A stretch of 64,000 bases of DNA from Tubiluchus corallicola (GCA_030141605.1 JAQGDQ010000011.1:1362066-1426065), one strand, 5' to 3'; numbered from the stretch's first letter, positions 26,101 to 39,490 are shown. Translations and numbers: made by a program. Notes: generated from the letters alone by a model not told the origin.

Positions 26101-27233
26101 CAGGCCCGCCCAGGTAAAAACGAATTTCGACGTTCTCACCATAGTTACAGTTGCCGCATGCTAATACCTAGTGTTCCGAGGAATTCCTAGTGTTCAAATG
26201 GCCTACGTGTCTAAGTGAACTGTGTGTCCAAATCACCCTTTGTCCAACATCTATCTGTGAAAATAGCTTACGCGTACAAATTACCTATGTGTCCCAAACA
26301 ACTTGTGTCAAAATGACCTATGCGTCCAAATGTCTGGTATTTAAAGTGTCAAAGTGTGTTTAAAGGAATATGCGTCCAAATGACCTCTATGTCCAAAATA
26401 CCTTTTATCTAAAGTAACTTGTGTCCAAAAGGCTAAGTACCCTGCGTCCAAATGTTTTGTGACGAAGCATTCTGTCACGTGCAAATGTCTGTTTGGAAAT
26501 GTCTGCACACTGGGAATTGTAACGGAAAAATATTGTTCAAGTTTCAACACGGATTAGAAAACCGATCTTACAAGTACTTAATAACCACAGTATACTGTTC
26601 TTTTTATTTACATCTAGTGCAGAAAACAAAATTGCTGCTGTTTTAATTATTGATTTTGTATTACAAAGACGGTTCGAAATTTTTTGAGGTTACTTTCAAA
26701 TTTAAAATTTTCTGGAAACATTTGCCCTCAATTTTTTGCACCCTTAGCCTACCATGAAATACATACACCCTTAAGAAAAACAAGTTTTAGTATTTTTACA
26801 ACCTTAACCTAGTCTCATTTTACAAGGTCTTGAATGTATTTGAAAACTAGGGCTGTATCATCTTTCAACACCGAAGTCAATGCGCAATATTCTGGAAGAT
26901 TCCACAGCCTAAAATAAGCCACTTACACTCTTTCAGTTAAGACAGTTTAGCATAACTGCGTAGAACTCTCACAGGTATTTATTCACTAAGTTGTACACAA
27001 AAAACTCCCAAAAATTCAAAATTCAAAAATGTAGAATAAAAAAAACAATTACAGCGATTTCCAAAAATGGTGTAAATCAAATGCATGAGCTTGGGAAAAT
27101 GCAAGTGCTTTATGTGGTGCGCCAGACGACACCTACCCTTTTCGTCTTCGTCATCAGTGCTCAATTCGTTCACCACATCGTCGATTGGCAATCCCAGGAC
27201 TGCTTCTCTATTGAATACCTGCGCCTCCATCAT
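20121..27233 (-). CDS. TNFAIP8-family (TIPE) protein, complete, three coding exons
   Basis: Coding exons on the minus strand: 27137-27233, 21991-22101 and 20121-20590 (stop TAA 20121-20123). Phases match (1, 1) and give 225 residues. Exon 1 encodes an acidic lead (MEAQVFNREAV..., STDDEDEK). Exon 2 gives LKAQKKILGKMTSKSIAKVF and IDDTT, the conserved start of TNFAIP8/TIPE proteins. Exon 3 has IKTVIKVGILYRNNQLNQEEL, then FRKKF, MTVVSFYEVDFSFD, IKRHLTQKS, HVFQYF, DFLEAVF and a final LNKMMDNGTL. The family forms a six-helix fold with a lipid-binding cavity and acts in phosphoinositide transfer, apoptosis and inflammation control. Which vertebrate paralogue is closest cannot be settled here. Two ATGs in tandem (27233, 27230) could start. 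The exon 1 link is inferred from phase and a good donor (AAGG|GTAGGT). Confidence 0.9.
21937..22000 (-). repeat. 48-bp duplication of exon 2 donor edge
   Basis: The exon end plus donor (ACAACTG|GTAAGC, donor at 21990) recurs 48 bp downstream (donor at 21942). Flanking AATGCAACAAAGAA is shared by both copies. Both donors are intact. Splicing at the second would add exactly 16 codons in frame, without a stop, after IDDTTG. Confidence 0.85.
22085..22480 (-). repeat. 55-bp tandem array at exon 2 acceptor
   Basis: Six units start at 22152, 22207, 22262, 22317, 22372 and 22427 (exact 55-bp spacing). On the minus strand each reads like CTGTAG|TGAATGACAGTCATT. The real acceptor and exon start (TTGCAG|TGACGGACAGTCATT, exon from 22101) matches about 16 of 19 bases and looks like a diverged seventh unit. 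Confidence 0.75.
22930..23450. repeat. Tandem repeat, ~170-bp units, three copies
   Basis: GTAC/TATGAAACAATG followed by GCACTTCAAGCATTACAACC and AGAGGAAGCCAC occurs near 22967, 23138 and 23305, with an extra partial copy ending near 23440. It lies in intron 1 of the TNFAIP8-family gene. Confidence 0.7.
25175..26462. mobile_element. Foldback element made of TTTGGACAC-type repeats
   Basis: The left arm (about 25175-25530) is a run of degenerate ~20-bp units such as TTTGGACACAAGGTAC. The right arm (about 26170-26462) has the same units inverted (GTACCCTGCGTCCAAA, TATGTGTCCAAA). The ~640-bp spacer includes a GC-richer patch at 25810-25920. There is no transposase. This is a foldback-type non-autonomous transposon in intron 1 of the TNFAIP8-family gene. 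Confidence 0.75.
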
Positions 27234-29308
27234 CACGAGCAATATGTACCCCTAAAGCTCTACTATTAACGATTAAGTATCGCACACGATTTATACTGAA
27301 TTTAGTTTACAGACGACGATCCAAGACAGGTTTACAACAGGCGACAAAAGTTACCACCGGTTCTCATTTAAGTACAATATAAAAATTACTCAACACGTCT
27401 GGAAACAAAGTCCACAATGATGTCATGGTCTTCACTAAACAAGCATGGTGATACAAACATGTTCAAAAGGTTTGTTGGGGGAGATGCGTCTGTTTCACAA
27501 ACTGTTCAGAACACCGAGATTTAAGGCATCTATCTCACAATTACACTATAATAATGATACTATAATTAACGCTTCTCCAAACTTCATTTTTGACAATGCT
27601 AGACAAGAGCGCTACGGTCCAGTAGTTGCGTCTCTTCAATGTATATTTTTTCCTCTCTCAGTGTGCACTACACGAACAGCATACAGAAACTGTGAATAAC
27701 AAGCACAGAGCTTATTAATATTAATTAAGGCTCCACACCGACTGCATTGAACCACTGGTCAGTACGCAGCGCATTCACGACAATTATAGATATTGCGAAT
27801 AGATCAATGACTAGCCGACACGCGCACGCACGCATGCCCAGGTGCGTGTAAGTTAGGTCAGGTGTCTAACGAAAGGAAGCCACTCCAAAAGGGAGGCTTA
27901 GGGAGCACGCTTTATTCTGCATTCACGGGGAATTTATATAGCACAAACTAGTCTGAAGTCCGGTTCTGACTGTGAAGAGACGTCAGACACATCCTCGTCA
28001 GCACCCGGAATTACCAAAATTCCTTGATTCTGAAACTACACGATGACGCCTGCTTGTCAGAGAAATCAGACTTTTTTGGACCATTGATTCTGAAGCTACT
28101 GGGGTGCACACGATGATGTCTCCTTCTCAGAGAATCCTAAATTTAACGGTCCATTGATTCTGAAACCACCTCCACACGATGAAGCCATAGAAGCACGTGT
28201 TGAAACGAAGCTTCACAATACCCAGTCTGTTGCATGCGGATATTAAATGTTGGCGGTTATGAAAAACACGTGCAAAAATGCTGCATGCAAGTTTACATAA
28301 GCGCTTAGTTTAGAACACGAAAAAAAGGAGATCAAATTTGTCTTGCAAATTTTCCGGGCGGCGTCGACTTTGTGACGTGGCGTTCCGACTTCCATGCAGA
28401 AAGATAGACGATGCCCTCGCAGTTCGCTGATGACGATCATGACGTTATAAGAATGATGATGTTGACGATGACGACGACTACGTTGATGCATGATATGATA
28501 TTGGGCGTGACTTGCGATTGAGACATAAATCCTCCCAATTGCTTGTAGACCAGTTGAACTGTCCAAGATGGTTACAGCCCAGCTGGTTAATTGGCTTAGG
28601 TAAGATGCTTAAATTGTAATCCAAAATTTGCAAGTTCCTGTCTCACGCTGGCTGTTGTGATTTGGTGCCGCCACTTGACAGAGTAACTCATGCTTATGCA
28701 GTGCCCAGTGACTCTGCGACTAGTAGGGAACAGGGACCCTAGGCAGACACTGAACACAGTTAAGTCTCCGTAAAATGCTGCTGGGTTTATAATCTCTCTT
28801 TCTGGGAAGTGAAACTACATTAGAAACAAATAATTGCCCCTGTGCCGACAAGTAAATAGAAGTTTATTTTACAGCAGGGGTCTTGACATTACGAAAGAAA
28901 AAACAAAACACCCGCAGGTCAATGATAATCAGGTGGGTCATAATAATGGTGACTGAAAAACAATGACAACCGAAACACAGGCAGTGGCATTGAGGTATGT
29001 ATTCCTATCAAGAGAAACAGGAGATTCAACCTTCAAGCGACTTATATGAGGTTTGTTATCAACGACTATGACGACTGCGATGACAAAGTACAATGATATG
29101 ACACTGACTAGGCATTCCAGGTCACGCAAAAAAGAAAATGGGCCTGCAGTCAATTGAAGATGAAACCAAAGAAGACGGTAGCAACCACTCGTAAAAGAAC
29201 CATCCCAAGTAGAATTTATAAACGAATCGACTACGACGTCGCGATAATCAGTTTTATCTATTTCAGCAGAAAACAATTCGAACGTAGCTTGGTAGCTTTC
29301 CTTGAGGC

Positions 29309-29518
29309 ATGATGTATATGCCAACTCTTATCAAGTATGCTACAACGCTGGTTTTATGGGTATTGCTACGTCATTTATTATACAATTTAGCACATCGCAA
29401 GCCGGAATCAAGCATTCAGGGGCAAGGCAAGACAACCTCGGTGAATGTGGATGATAGTGGAAAGACTGGAGTCTACCTACCTCATTGTAAAGCCAGGCCT
29501 TATAAGATGAGGCATTGA
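29309..29518 (+). CDS. Hypothetical small single-pass membrane protein (uncertain)
   Basis: An open frame of 69 codons from ATG 29309 to TGA. A hydrophobic segment near residues 8-25 (ATTLVLWVLLRHLLYNL) is followed by a polar, basic tail. I recognise no family. Internal ATGs at codons 2 and 4 could also start. A reasonable acceptor (TCTATTTCAG, exon from 29265) precedes it, and a possible upstream exon with ATG 28569 and donor CTTAG|GTAAGA lies after a CpG-richer patch. Joined, these give a 25-codon frame ending GCATGATG, where the stop overlaps this start. It could equally be a chance frame. Confidence 0.2.
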   Translation: MMYMPTLIKYATTLVLWVLLRHLLYNLAHRKPESSIQGQGKTTSVNVDDSGKTGVYLPHCKARPYKMRH

Positions 29519-32500
29519 ACCAGCAGAAGTGCCTTTGTCAAGTTTGGATGTGAATATGCAATTCAATTCAATCAACTGTATGTTTGTTTTCACCCCCAAT
29601 CTACGTCCTATCTCACCATGAACATAATTAATCCTTCACTTATCCGAAAAAGTTTAAAAAAAGCCTTTGTAGAATGAATTTCACTCGGGTTTTACAATCA
29701 GTGTAGTTCGGCTAATGCAGGTATTTAAAGCACACCTGATATTACCTGCCACAATCACCTATCAATTGGTATAATCACCGTAATGAATGTGCACCTGATT
29801 GCTAATTATAATTACACAGCAGTCACAATTACAATTCACTGCACTAAACCAGCAATTACTTAACTGGGATACTGATTATTGTTGTGACTAATCGATAGAA
29901 CAATCATTACAGCATTTTTCCAGTACAAATACTAATTTCCAGATCAAACAAACTGCAATTGGACATAATGTGAACGGACCTTTAAACGCCTATGGTCTTA
30001 CAAAAGTGCCAAACAAATAATTGGATTGTTTTTGCCCCTTATATTTACCGTCAAATAATATTCTACCTACAGTCGTGGGAAAACATAAATTAGCTACAGG
30101 CTGGCGTACACACAAAGCAAACTGTATGTTGGTAAATTATCAGCAAATACTTCCGATGTAGGACGCGCGTGACATCTAAGTGCTAGTCAGCTACTACTGT
30201 AACAATCATATCCTTGTATTAGCACGCGTAAATTTCTACAAAAACACAAGAAACCGAAAATTTAATAACCACGATACTTCCTGATAGAGAAAAAGGCAGA
30301 TATCAACATATCAAGCTGCAACTCGATTCACTTTATCGATAGTTTACAATCATAAAGTTTCAGTTTTCAAAACTCGTCTTAAACTTGATACTAATACTGC
30401 GACCGTTAACATTTTTCATCAATTTCGTTAACTAATATTTCTAAATTATCTGTTTTATTATGATGCACTGGACTACCCTCTGTGTACTACAGCCAACTTG
30501 GAAAACGATACGTATTGATTAAGATTTCAACAAATCTCTATTTTACGGTACGAATGTTGCACAGTACGCAGCCTTGTGTGAAGCTACTATCACCTGTAAA
30601 CAACACAGCAAAACACAGCTCTACCAACTGCATAAACAGGTAAAAATGCAGTAAACAAAACTGGTAAATGGTATTACTACAATAAAGAAAACAATAACTC
30701 ACTCTTATTTCCTTGTTTATCTAATGGTCCCAGGTATGAAAGGCACGGCAAAAATTCTAGCTTGTTGCTGTCAAGTGAACATTATCATCTCTTGCAAACT
30801 TCATCCAAGTGTGGCAAACTGCAATAATGAGCAATTAACCATAAACTGAAAGATGCAGAGAAAAATGTGTATGAGTCATGGTTCCAATAGCAGTAGCGCG
30901 CGTTTAGAGTGGTGGGGCGTATCCAGCCTGCTGAGTAACTCCAGTAGCACACGTAGGGTGTATCCAATAAGTAAGGGTGATGAGTAAAACGATGCTGGGA
31001 TAAATGATATTTCAATGCAAGGTCGGGCGTATCCAACGTACGACGGCTATAGTAAAAGCCCTAGATGTGCAGTGTTGGGTACAGTGATAGTAAATACGGG
31101 TCTTATCTAGTGCAGGATGTTAAACGAAAATGAACGTTTTGTTGTGATATTTAACTCAATAAGGTGAGGGCGCTTTCAGCACATGGTGTTCACATAATGC
31201 ATATGATTGGTTGGGCAGCACCACATCACACCACTGTCACACCAACTTTATTTTAACTGACTAAGACTTCATCACACACCTTGCAAAAAAGAATTCTTTT
31301 TAGTGATTTATGTGCTTTTGACACAATGAAACATTGTTTCCATTTTACTTTTTTGGAACTTTTTTAACAAAAATTGGATGCGAGAAACTCGTAACACGGC
31401 ACATGAAGGCGCTGCACAAGCAGATGTTTTTTTACTGCGTCGCCTCGTTTGACAAAAAAAGGTACACTGTCCAAAAAAATTTAATTACAGATGCTGTAAA
31501 CTGTAACACAAATTGACTGACGACTTCATTTTAGCAACCGAACTTAAGCAACACCTGATTGGTCAGGAAATGAAGGGTAACTGTTGAGTGGCATTTTTAA
31601 ATACACCAGCTCTGGGTGGTTTTAGAAAAAACAGAATAAATAAACAAGAATTAAATGATGTTTTAAAATGGGTAAAGCATAATTGGATGGAGCATAAATG
31701 AATCGAATTACAGTAAACGTAAAAAAAATTACTAGAAAATGCAAAAAGAAAACAGTACATGTATCACTGACCAATAATAATGCTCCACTTAATAATTCAA
31801 AGTGGCCTTTGCAAATGACATTTCTGTTTGCTAAGCAAGAATCCGGGATGTTACATTAGAAATTCTAGAATGCAGTGCACTGAAATATTCATATACCGAG
31901 AAAAAAAGAGAAAATTTAATTAATGGAATTTTTCCCGACCAGTCATGAAACAAACAAAGAGGCCAAAAAAGGGGAAAATATTTACCTTTGCTATAATTAA
32001 ACGAAAGGCCAAGCCTTCTGAGAAGATAGTGTTATTTCAAAGTTAACAAAAAATGAAAAATGTTAGATGGATTTAATAGTGTGATAAGCACCTCGTGTAA
32101 TTAATAAAAATCACTCTAAAGTCGTGACTATTTCACGCTTTGGGCGCTTTAATGTTCGTTCTTCCACCATTGACATCATTCATCGATTGAAGAAAATCAG
32201 CACACTGTCAAAAGTATAATAAGTTTTTACAAAAAATTAAATATTTTAGCTAACTTTGTGACATTTTTGCATGAACAGTAAGTAAGCCACAGAAGTTTGA
32301 AAGTTTTAGCAGTGCATGGTTATGGAAACCCATGATGCACTTATGAAGAGTCACAAAGTCCACCAGTTACGTCACAAAGCCAAAGTCCACCAGTTACATC
32401 ATAATTTTCAAGTGAAGGGCAGCTATCAAAACACATGCATATCAACTATGCTTTATAGACAGTTTTTTGCAAATTTCCTTTTTATATTTTCTTAAGTTTA

Positions 32501-33429
32501 AGGAAAAGCAGTAAAATAAACATGCTGAGTGACTTGTCCTTTCCTTTAAAGAGAAACCAATTTTACAATTTAATGTCATTTGTATAAAGAAGAAAAGGAA
32601 ACAGAAGGAATCATAGTACCATTTAGTGAGGACAGTGACAAATGAAATGACTCTTAAATGCTATACTAAGCAAAAGAAGAATTTTGTTAGGCTAAAGTGA
32701 CAATTACAATTGATTTAATTTTGATTATTCAGAGTTCATTCTGCTGTAAAAGGGTGGGATAAGCGTACGATGAACTTACTATGGTGCTCTCGAGCGGAAA
32801 GTTTTATAGCTGCCAGGCGCATTAGAAGTAAACGGCACGTGGGTTAGATATAGGCATTATAAACTCGTAATATGGGAATACTCGTAAACTTGCAATGTAA
32901 ATTGTGAACAGAGTCAAATCAACACACGCCTATTAGTATAAAGCCCAATAAAGTTTTACCACACAGCACCGACCACAGAAACTGCAAACAAAGTAATCAA
33001 GACAAAATTATTCTTAGAACAAAATTAGCAATTAGGCCCTCTATTGGGAATGCCAGCCAGCAAACTCTACGCTTAGTAGCAATAGAATAAAAAGTCAATG
33101 ATTTCATGGTAACAATATTCTTGGCTATACAAAGAAACATCTACTAAACATTTAAATAGTTCAGCTCCTAGCAGCAATAAAGAAAATGGTTTTACAACTT
33201 TTTTTGTTGTAATGCTGGCTGCGTTGCACTGCAGTCTGGTTAAGGATTATATGTAGTTATTAATTTTTATTTAGCTCATAAAGCTTTGCATTAAATAATT
33301 TTTCCTATCTTGCAATCAAAGTTTTTTTGCATATTTGATATGTTAAATTGGAAACTTGTTCAGTGTCAAATTATAGTTTGTGTAAACTTGCACCCCAAGG
33401 TTATTTATTGTTTCATGACAATGATCAAC

Positions 33430-33590
33430 AGTAATGACACACAGTGAAGAAACATAATGAGACATAGTAAAAAAACAGAGTGATGAAACATAATGACACG
33501 TTGTAAAGAAATAGCATGAAGAAACATAATGACACATTGTAAAGAAACAGAATGATGAACCACAATGACACATAGTGAAGAAGGAGAAAG
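33430..33590. repeat. ~35-bp minisatellite
   Basis: Four to five degenerate units of the form GAAGAAACATAATGACACATTGTAAA. They create Cys/Phe/Val-rich minus-strand frames that are not genes. Confidence 0.8.
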
Positions 33591-35395
33591 TTGAGACATA
33601 CAGTTATACACAAATATGCTTATTGGCCCTACGTGACTTTGAAAACAACTATGTATATAGACCAACTAAACATTTATGAGCAAGTTTGAAGTCCTATGAT
33701 TCCTATCGCTCCCATTAAAGCAATGTTATCCCAATTCCAAATGGAGGAGCTTGACCTTGTTGACCTCTGGCTACACCAGATTTTTATGAAGTTATGCCCA
33801 AGCTATTGTGCTGCACTACATTAAGATTGAGGGGCTATGATTCAACCATTAAAATATGCTTTCTCACACAGGGATTAAAAATTCTCATACCCATGATGCC
33901 TTATTGGGCAAGTGAAGTAATTTCACTGGTAGTCCAGTAGACTACTAACACCAGCATAATGCACGACAACAAGAGGAAATATGTTGAGAACATGTGTGAC
34001 ACTGAATTCCTGTTTCCCCCACTAGAGAGTATAAATATTTGCAGAATAGACTGTTAAATCTTCAGATCAATTTAACTAATGGCCAATTTAGAAACATAAA
34101 CAAGTCAGTAAGAGCACCGTACAAAACAACCATTTGTGCTCAGTTCTAGACATGCAGACAAGTTCTGATTTACAAGTTATTTTAATTATAGCAGTACTAA
34201 GTGTTCAGGTAGGACTCCATGTATATGTAACATGCGGTACATGATGCGTATACAACAGTTTGTATATGTATTTAAATGTGGAAGTATTTCAATGTGTATG
34301 TAATGTGCAATCCGTAATGCGTGGTGTGGGATTGGTCTTCATTCGAACGTGATCGCTATCGTTCAAGCTCCGAATACCCATCGTGCAGCAATCTAGAACA
34401 ATATGCAGATTAGAAACCACCGTTACGAGAGTTTTCAAGTTTCTGATGAGCATTTTCGCTGATTGGTTTGATCAAGCGAGTTTGGTCACTTCAGGACCTA
34501 CACACGATAATATTTCTTTCGCTTGACTTTTTGAGAGGTGGAAGAAAGGTATAATTACATTGTTCTGCATGTAGATGCAATTCCTTATTCATCCCGTATT
34601 GTTGTCTTCTTTACAAAATGTTATGCATTCAAAACTTGTGCTTTCTTTTGAATTTTTGCATCTGATAGTACAATGATAAGCTAATGTCACTGCAGTGATT
34701 ATTTCTTGGTCACTGTCACACTAAAATTTTGAGACATGGCTTCCAAAAATCTAAACTTCACGAAAACCAACCCAAGAATAACAGAAAGAGTTCTGTGAGC
34801 TTTGTTAGTACATACGGCGTTCACGGAAACATAGAAACAGTCACGGATCACCCATTACCTGCACATGGGTTCTACCTTAAAAATGGCTTACAATGAACAC
34901 ACTACGCTTGTTTTAGACAGAAATTATAAATCTCTTCAACTAATGCTAGCAACTATTCAGGTTAGTGAGCCTTAGCAGGAAGGTGGAAACATGAATGACA
35001 GGTCCAGAAAATCTGATTCTTGGCAACTAGTTTGCTAGTGATACAAGGTAAATGTTAACATTCTCCTTCAAACAGACGAGGTTGAAATTAACTGGAAAGC
35101 AATTTTCTGGTAAAGAATTCTGCATAAGTTGTATTAAGTTCTGCATATTAATATTATGGTAAATATATCAAAAACTTGTTGGAATTTTGCCGACATTCAC
35201 ATGATTTGCTTGCCTGACAATGGCCATTTCCATTTACAATCCACTTTTTAATTAACTTCTACAAGACGGTGAGTGCCACCTAGTAGTGAATGTTAGCCAA
35301 CTGATCATTTTTGCATTCTGATTAGGTTATCTTATTATCTGCTGAGAATAGTTTATTTGGGAAATGCTCTACATCCTTGAGTGCCAACTTGGGGG

Positions 35396-36790
35396 CTAGT
35401 GTAGGAGATTTCTAATACATGTAAATTTGTCCAAGTGTGTTTTGAAGGCGCCGGCTGCAGTGCATTTAATAACGTCTTCAGGCAATGAATGCCATAGCTT
35501 TATCTCTGCATTTAAGAAACTAAACCTGAACTGTCTTTTATATATTTTGTACCAGTGGTCTCTAATCACTGAAGGACAACAATCAAAGAAAATTGCAGGA
35601 TCCGAGTCTGAAATACCTCTAAACATTTTATATATCTCGATTAGATGACCTCTAGTACATCTGCATGCATGACTGTATAATTGTAGTTTGTCCTGATATA
35701 CTACTGTTTAATCCAGAGTTCGCATATTCGATGTGTGGCCTCACTAGGTTTAATGATGCATTTATTCCTACTAACAATTGTTCGAGAAATAGCTCTGAGT
35801 GTCCGATTTGCCTTGGTGACTTTATCATTGATGTGTATGTGGAATTTGAATTGGTCATCCAACAACACCCAAATCTTTCTCAGAAGAAACCACTGGTAGG
35901 AATTTTCTGTGAAATTGACATTGGTATGCGGGATTGCTCTTCTTAAGGTTAGTACATTGCATTTTCCATCTGCTGTGTTAAAAGTCATTCGCCAGAGTTT
36001 GGTCCATTGGTTTGTTTTGTCTAAGCCAGTTTGCAAGTCGGCAGCAGATTGCAGTGAGGATACACAACCAGCAAGTATAGTATTGTCTGTATGGTCAGTT
36101 TCGAGATGATACCGCTATCAATGACGAGATGATATCAAGATGAAGACCAACAATGGTCTTAGAACACTACCTGGGGTACTCCAGAAAGAAACAGAAGAGT
36201 CAATGATTGTTTATTCTGTATCATCACCATTTGTCAACCATTCCTTGATCGAACTAAAACGTTTACCATGTATACCATAGATTTGTAGCCTGGCAAGAAG
36301 ACATTCATGGGGGACCCTGTCAAAGTTAGCTAAGTTCAAATATATAATATCAACTGAAGAACCATTATCAATATGACTAAAGACATACTAAAAGAAGTCT
36401 AGCAGGTTGGTTGCAAATAACAGTCACTTCATGAAATCATGTTGTGATTTGAATAGTAAATTGTTGCTAAGGAAACGTCCGGTAACTCTACACTAACAAC
36501 GAACTTTCAAACATTTTAGGAGTCACACTTGTCAAAAAGAGATTCGTCTGTAGTTGCTGCCTACATTTCAGGAACCTTTTTTGTGTATAGGTGTAATAGC
36601 AGAGAGCGTCCAATCTTCTGGGATGTTTGCATCTATTAACGATCTATAGTAGATAATAGCTAGTAGCTCAGTAATACACGGCGCAACTTTAACTAGTAAA
36701 AGTAGTATAGTTAGATGTAATACTAATAGATCCTTGCACAGAACTGACATTTAGCATTTTGATGATATGGTGAATGAATTCCTGCATAAT
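35396..36790 (-). pseudogene. Degenerate LINE (CR1/Jockey-like) reverse transcriptase, 3' part
   Basis: Reading down the minus strand in shifting frames: IPEDWTLSAITPIHKKGS (36750-36568), NYRRIS, a segment like FDRVPHECLLARLQIYGI (near 36270-36330), a broken VPQGS-like stretch, LQTGLDKTNQW..LWRMTFN with KCNVL (36036 onward), and a C-terminal FRFSFLNAEIKLWHSLPEDVI with AFKTHLDKF (35626-35396). This is the order of motifs in a non-LTR retrotransposon RT and its tail. Several frameshifts and stops occur. The FADD active-site motif is not recognisable and no endonuclease domain is seen upstream, so it is 5'-truncated and dead. Confidence 0.85.
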
Positions 36791-37415
36791 ATCAAAGTCT
36801 TGTGGTGGCATGACGTGAAAATGTCATTTTACAGAATAAAATTCTTTTATTCACTCTTATCCTTAGAAAAGGTCCACCCACGTCTCACGCACATTCATTA
36901 GTGTATACCCAGGCCGCAGCCATTTCAAGATAATTAATTTTAACATAAAAAAAACATAAGGCGAACTTTTAGAATACATATTTTCTAAACAAAAGGCAAG
37001 TTTAGAAAGTACACATACAATTGTAAATGTGATTTCACCGATTTATTGCTTACGTAGTTGTTATACAGTAATACTAATAATACCTTCAACTAGCTGCAGA
37101 CTTTGCAACAAACCGAGTACTTAGAGCGACTTTCAGATACAATTTAACACAGCCAGTGAACACTATTAATACGAAAAAACGAGAAGAGAACATACGATGA
37201 TGGCCGGAACGATAAAAACTGCACTTCCTTTAACCAAATATTCATGCTCTAAGTAAATTTCTAATTAAATCACACTTCGCAACTCTTCCGCTAAAATTTC
37301 GAAGGCTTTCCCATTACCAGGCGTAAGTGCAGATAAAGCATTATTTATCAAACGTGATTGCGGTCACCCATTACGACTTGCGCAATGCCCAATCGCCAGT
37401 CAGTAATGTGGTAAA

Positions 37416-37755
37416 TAGGTATGAGCATTGAGCGTTCAAGTTCGAACATTCGAATCGAATTCGAACAAGTTTTCTTAGTTAAAATTCGATTAGAACCTAA
37501 AATTATATATTCGAAATAATTCAGCACTTCAATCACATACGTTTCATCATTAAAATGATTGAAGCATCATGTGATCAGCATAATTTAGCTGTGATTTCTG
37601 TGCACCATTTTAAACAAATAATTAGCAGTTTTACTACAGAAGAAAATCAAGCGTGGTCTCTGTAATACTAATTTTTACTTGTGGTTCGAAAGCTTAGTTG
37701 AAATTCTTTCAATCTCAGTTCGAATTCACTTTCTGGTAGAGAATGTTCACCCCTA
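37416..37755. mobile_element. hAT-like foldback MITE with TTCGAA repeats
   Basis: The left end TAGGTATGAGCATT is inverted at the right end as GAATGTTCACCCCTA. Inner arms carry TTCGAATCGAATTCGAAC and GTTCGAATTCAC motifs in opposite orientation. About 340 bp, non-coding. Confidence 0.6.
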
Positions 37756-39490
37756 GTCGAAAGCTGACTTAGTCATACATTTTCATTCGTTGTATAATGT
37801 ACAGGCAACAAGAAATCATCAGTAGCGATTGAATAATATCAGTACGTAGTTTGTTCCGTTCGGTTATACAACGGTATCCTAACTACAAGTTAGCTGAACC
37901 GCATTTACTGCAAACTTAATCAAATAAAACACAATATGAAATTCACATAATCAAGCCCTGTGCATTTGCAGTGGGATGAAATGAAATGCAAAGCAAAGCA
38001 ATAACATTACAGCCTAACCCAAGTGAGAATCCAGTTCAATGAGGTCCTATTCAATTTTTTTGTTCAACATTTGCGCGCCCTTCTTTTTCTATCGTTTTTA
38101 CCAAATTTTGGTGATACAGCACTTACAATTGTTGTTGTTACTGATAAATTTTAATTGGTATCATAATTATCATACAATCAAGCAAGTTAGGTTGCTCTGT
38201 TTCCCAGGCCTTGGCTTTCTATCCTGAACAAAGAACGTGTCTGATGAAATGACATCACACTCATATTTGATACCAATTTATTCGTATTTATTTTTACTAC
38301 ATTGCGTTATTATAGTTTTAAGATACAAATTTATATTGTAAATTCATAACTTTTTTAGCCATACCAATTTAAAGCTGCTTCCAAACATAAAGCAATGCGA
38401 CTAATGATTGAACTAAATTTATTTTACAATCACTTGTTTTAATGCCAAAAGCTTGTCAAAGTACTAAGTGTGCACAGATGAACAAAGTGAAATTTTCAGC
38501 CACTCAAAGTGAGATTAACAACAAAGTTTCAAGTGTTAACGATCGAAATATTCATTATGTATTTAAAATTATTTAAAATAACAATAGTTCTCAATTTCTT
38601 TTTTAGACATGGAACAAAATGAATTTTATAGTTTCAGATGGCCTAACCAACAAATGTGTAGCACTGTTTTTTATGTATTTGGATAGACGAAAGTTACACG
38701 AAGCCAAATACAAGCAACAGATTTTTGCAGTGCCACCAAGAGGAATTGTTGCAAAAATTAACAACACCTGTGATAGTTCAACCAAATGAAGTCCAAATAC
38801 GTCTGCATTGCCTTTGAAGTTGTATTGTAAGGTTTCTAAGACGCCACAAATAATGATTCAAACTGACATAAAAAAGTTAACCACAGTTATTAAACACGTT
38901 ACAGCTGAGAATTCAAGGTTTGACTAATTATTAAGCGGCAAAGTTATTTTTAATTAGAAACGAAGGTGAACGGGTCAGATAATCAGCTTATTTTTTCTGT
39001 TCACAAAACAATAACTGGACAGACAACAACAATAGTCCGCTTCCCAACTGACATTTTCACTTGCAGGCAACAATCATTGCTCCATCACCACGGCAACCAC
39101 AACAACACATTGATTTATTTGCTTTTTTACACCACGCTGCCATAACATTCTGTTTGCAGACTGTCAGTTATTAAACAAACTCATATAAACGTGTTCAACT
39201 CTGAAAACAGAACTGATATCTTCATGCCTTCATAAAAGCATTATCTTGTTAACTGATAGTATTGGAATCCACAAGCACTTAAGAAAATTGTAGCCCAATG
39301 CTAAGTGCGAGAACTTGAATGATAATGGCAAAATTACAATATCAATGGCTTAATTATGGCTGAACAACGTTAACACAATTGGCTTTTTGAGATACTAAGT
39401 TTCTAGTCTGCAAAAATGTCTGGACTGCAACTAAAAATATAATTACTTTTTTCTTATTTACAGTTTTTCAAACTTTCCTTCTCTGACATT

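Larger units (their letters stand above)
27234..39490. other. Long intergenic region between TNFAIP8-family gene and SNRNP200
   Basis: About 12 kb with no recognised conserved gene. It contains a CpG-richer, CRE-like patch at 28350-28520, a possible small membrane protein frame at 29309-29518, a GGGCGTATCCA motif repeated near 30910-31040, a ~35-bp minisatellite at 33430-33590, a degenerate LINE (35396-36790) and a hAT-like foldback (37416-37755). The remainder is AT-rich and featureless to me. It must include the 3' UTR of SNRNP200 (right end) and the promoter of the TNFAIP8-family gene (left end). Confidence 0.55.

Noticed and set aside
28938-29324. 128-codon minus-strand frame
   Set aside because: Open and somewhat codon-like, but it begins at a non-ATG codon, shows no family motif and has no splice or promoter context.
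33343-33665. Three overlapping Cys/Phe/Val-rich minus-strand frames
   Set aside because: Translations of the ~35-bp minisatellite in three frames.
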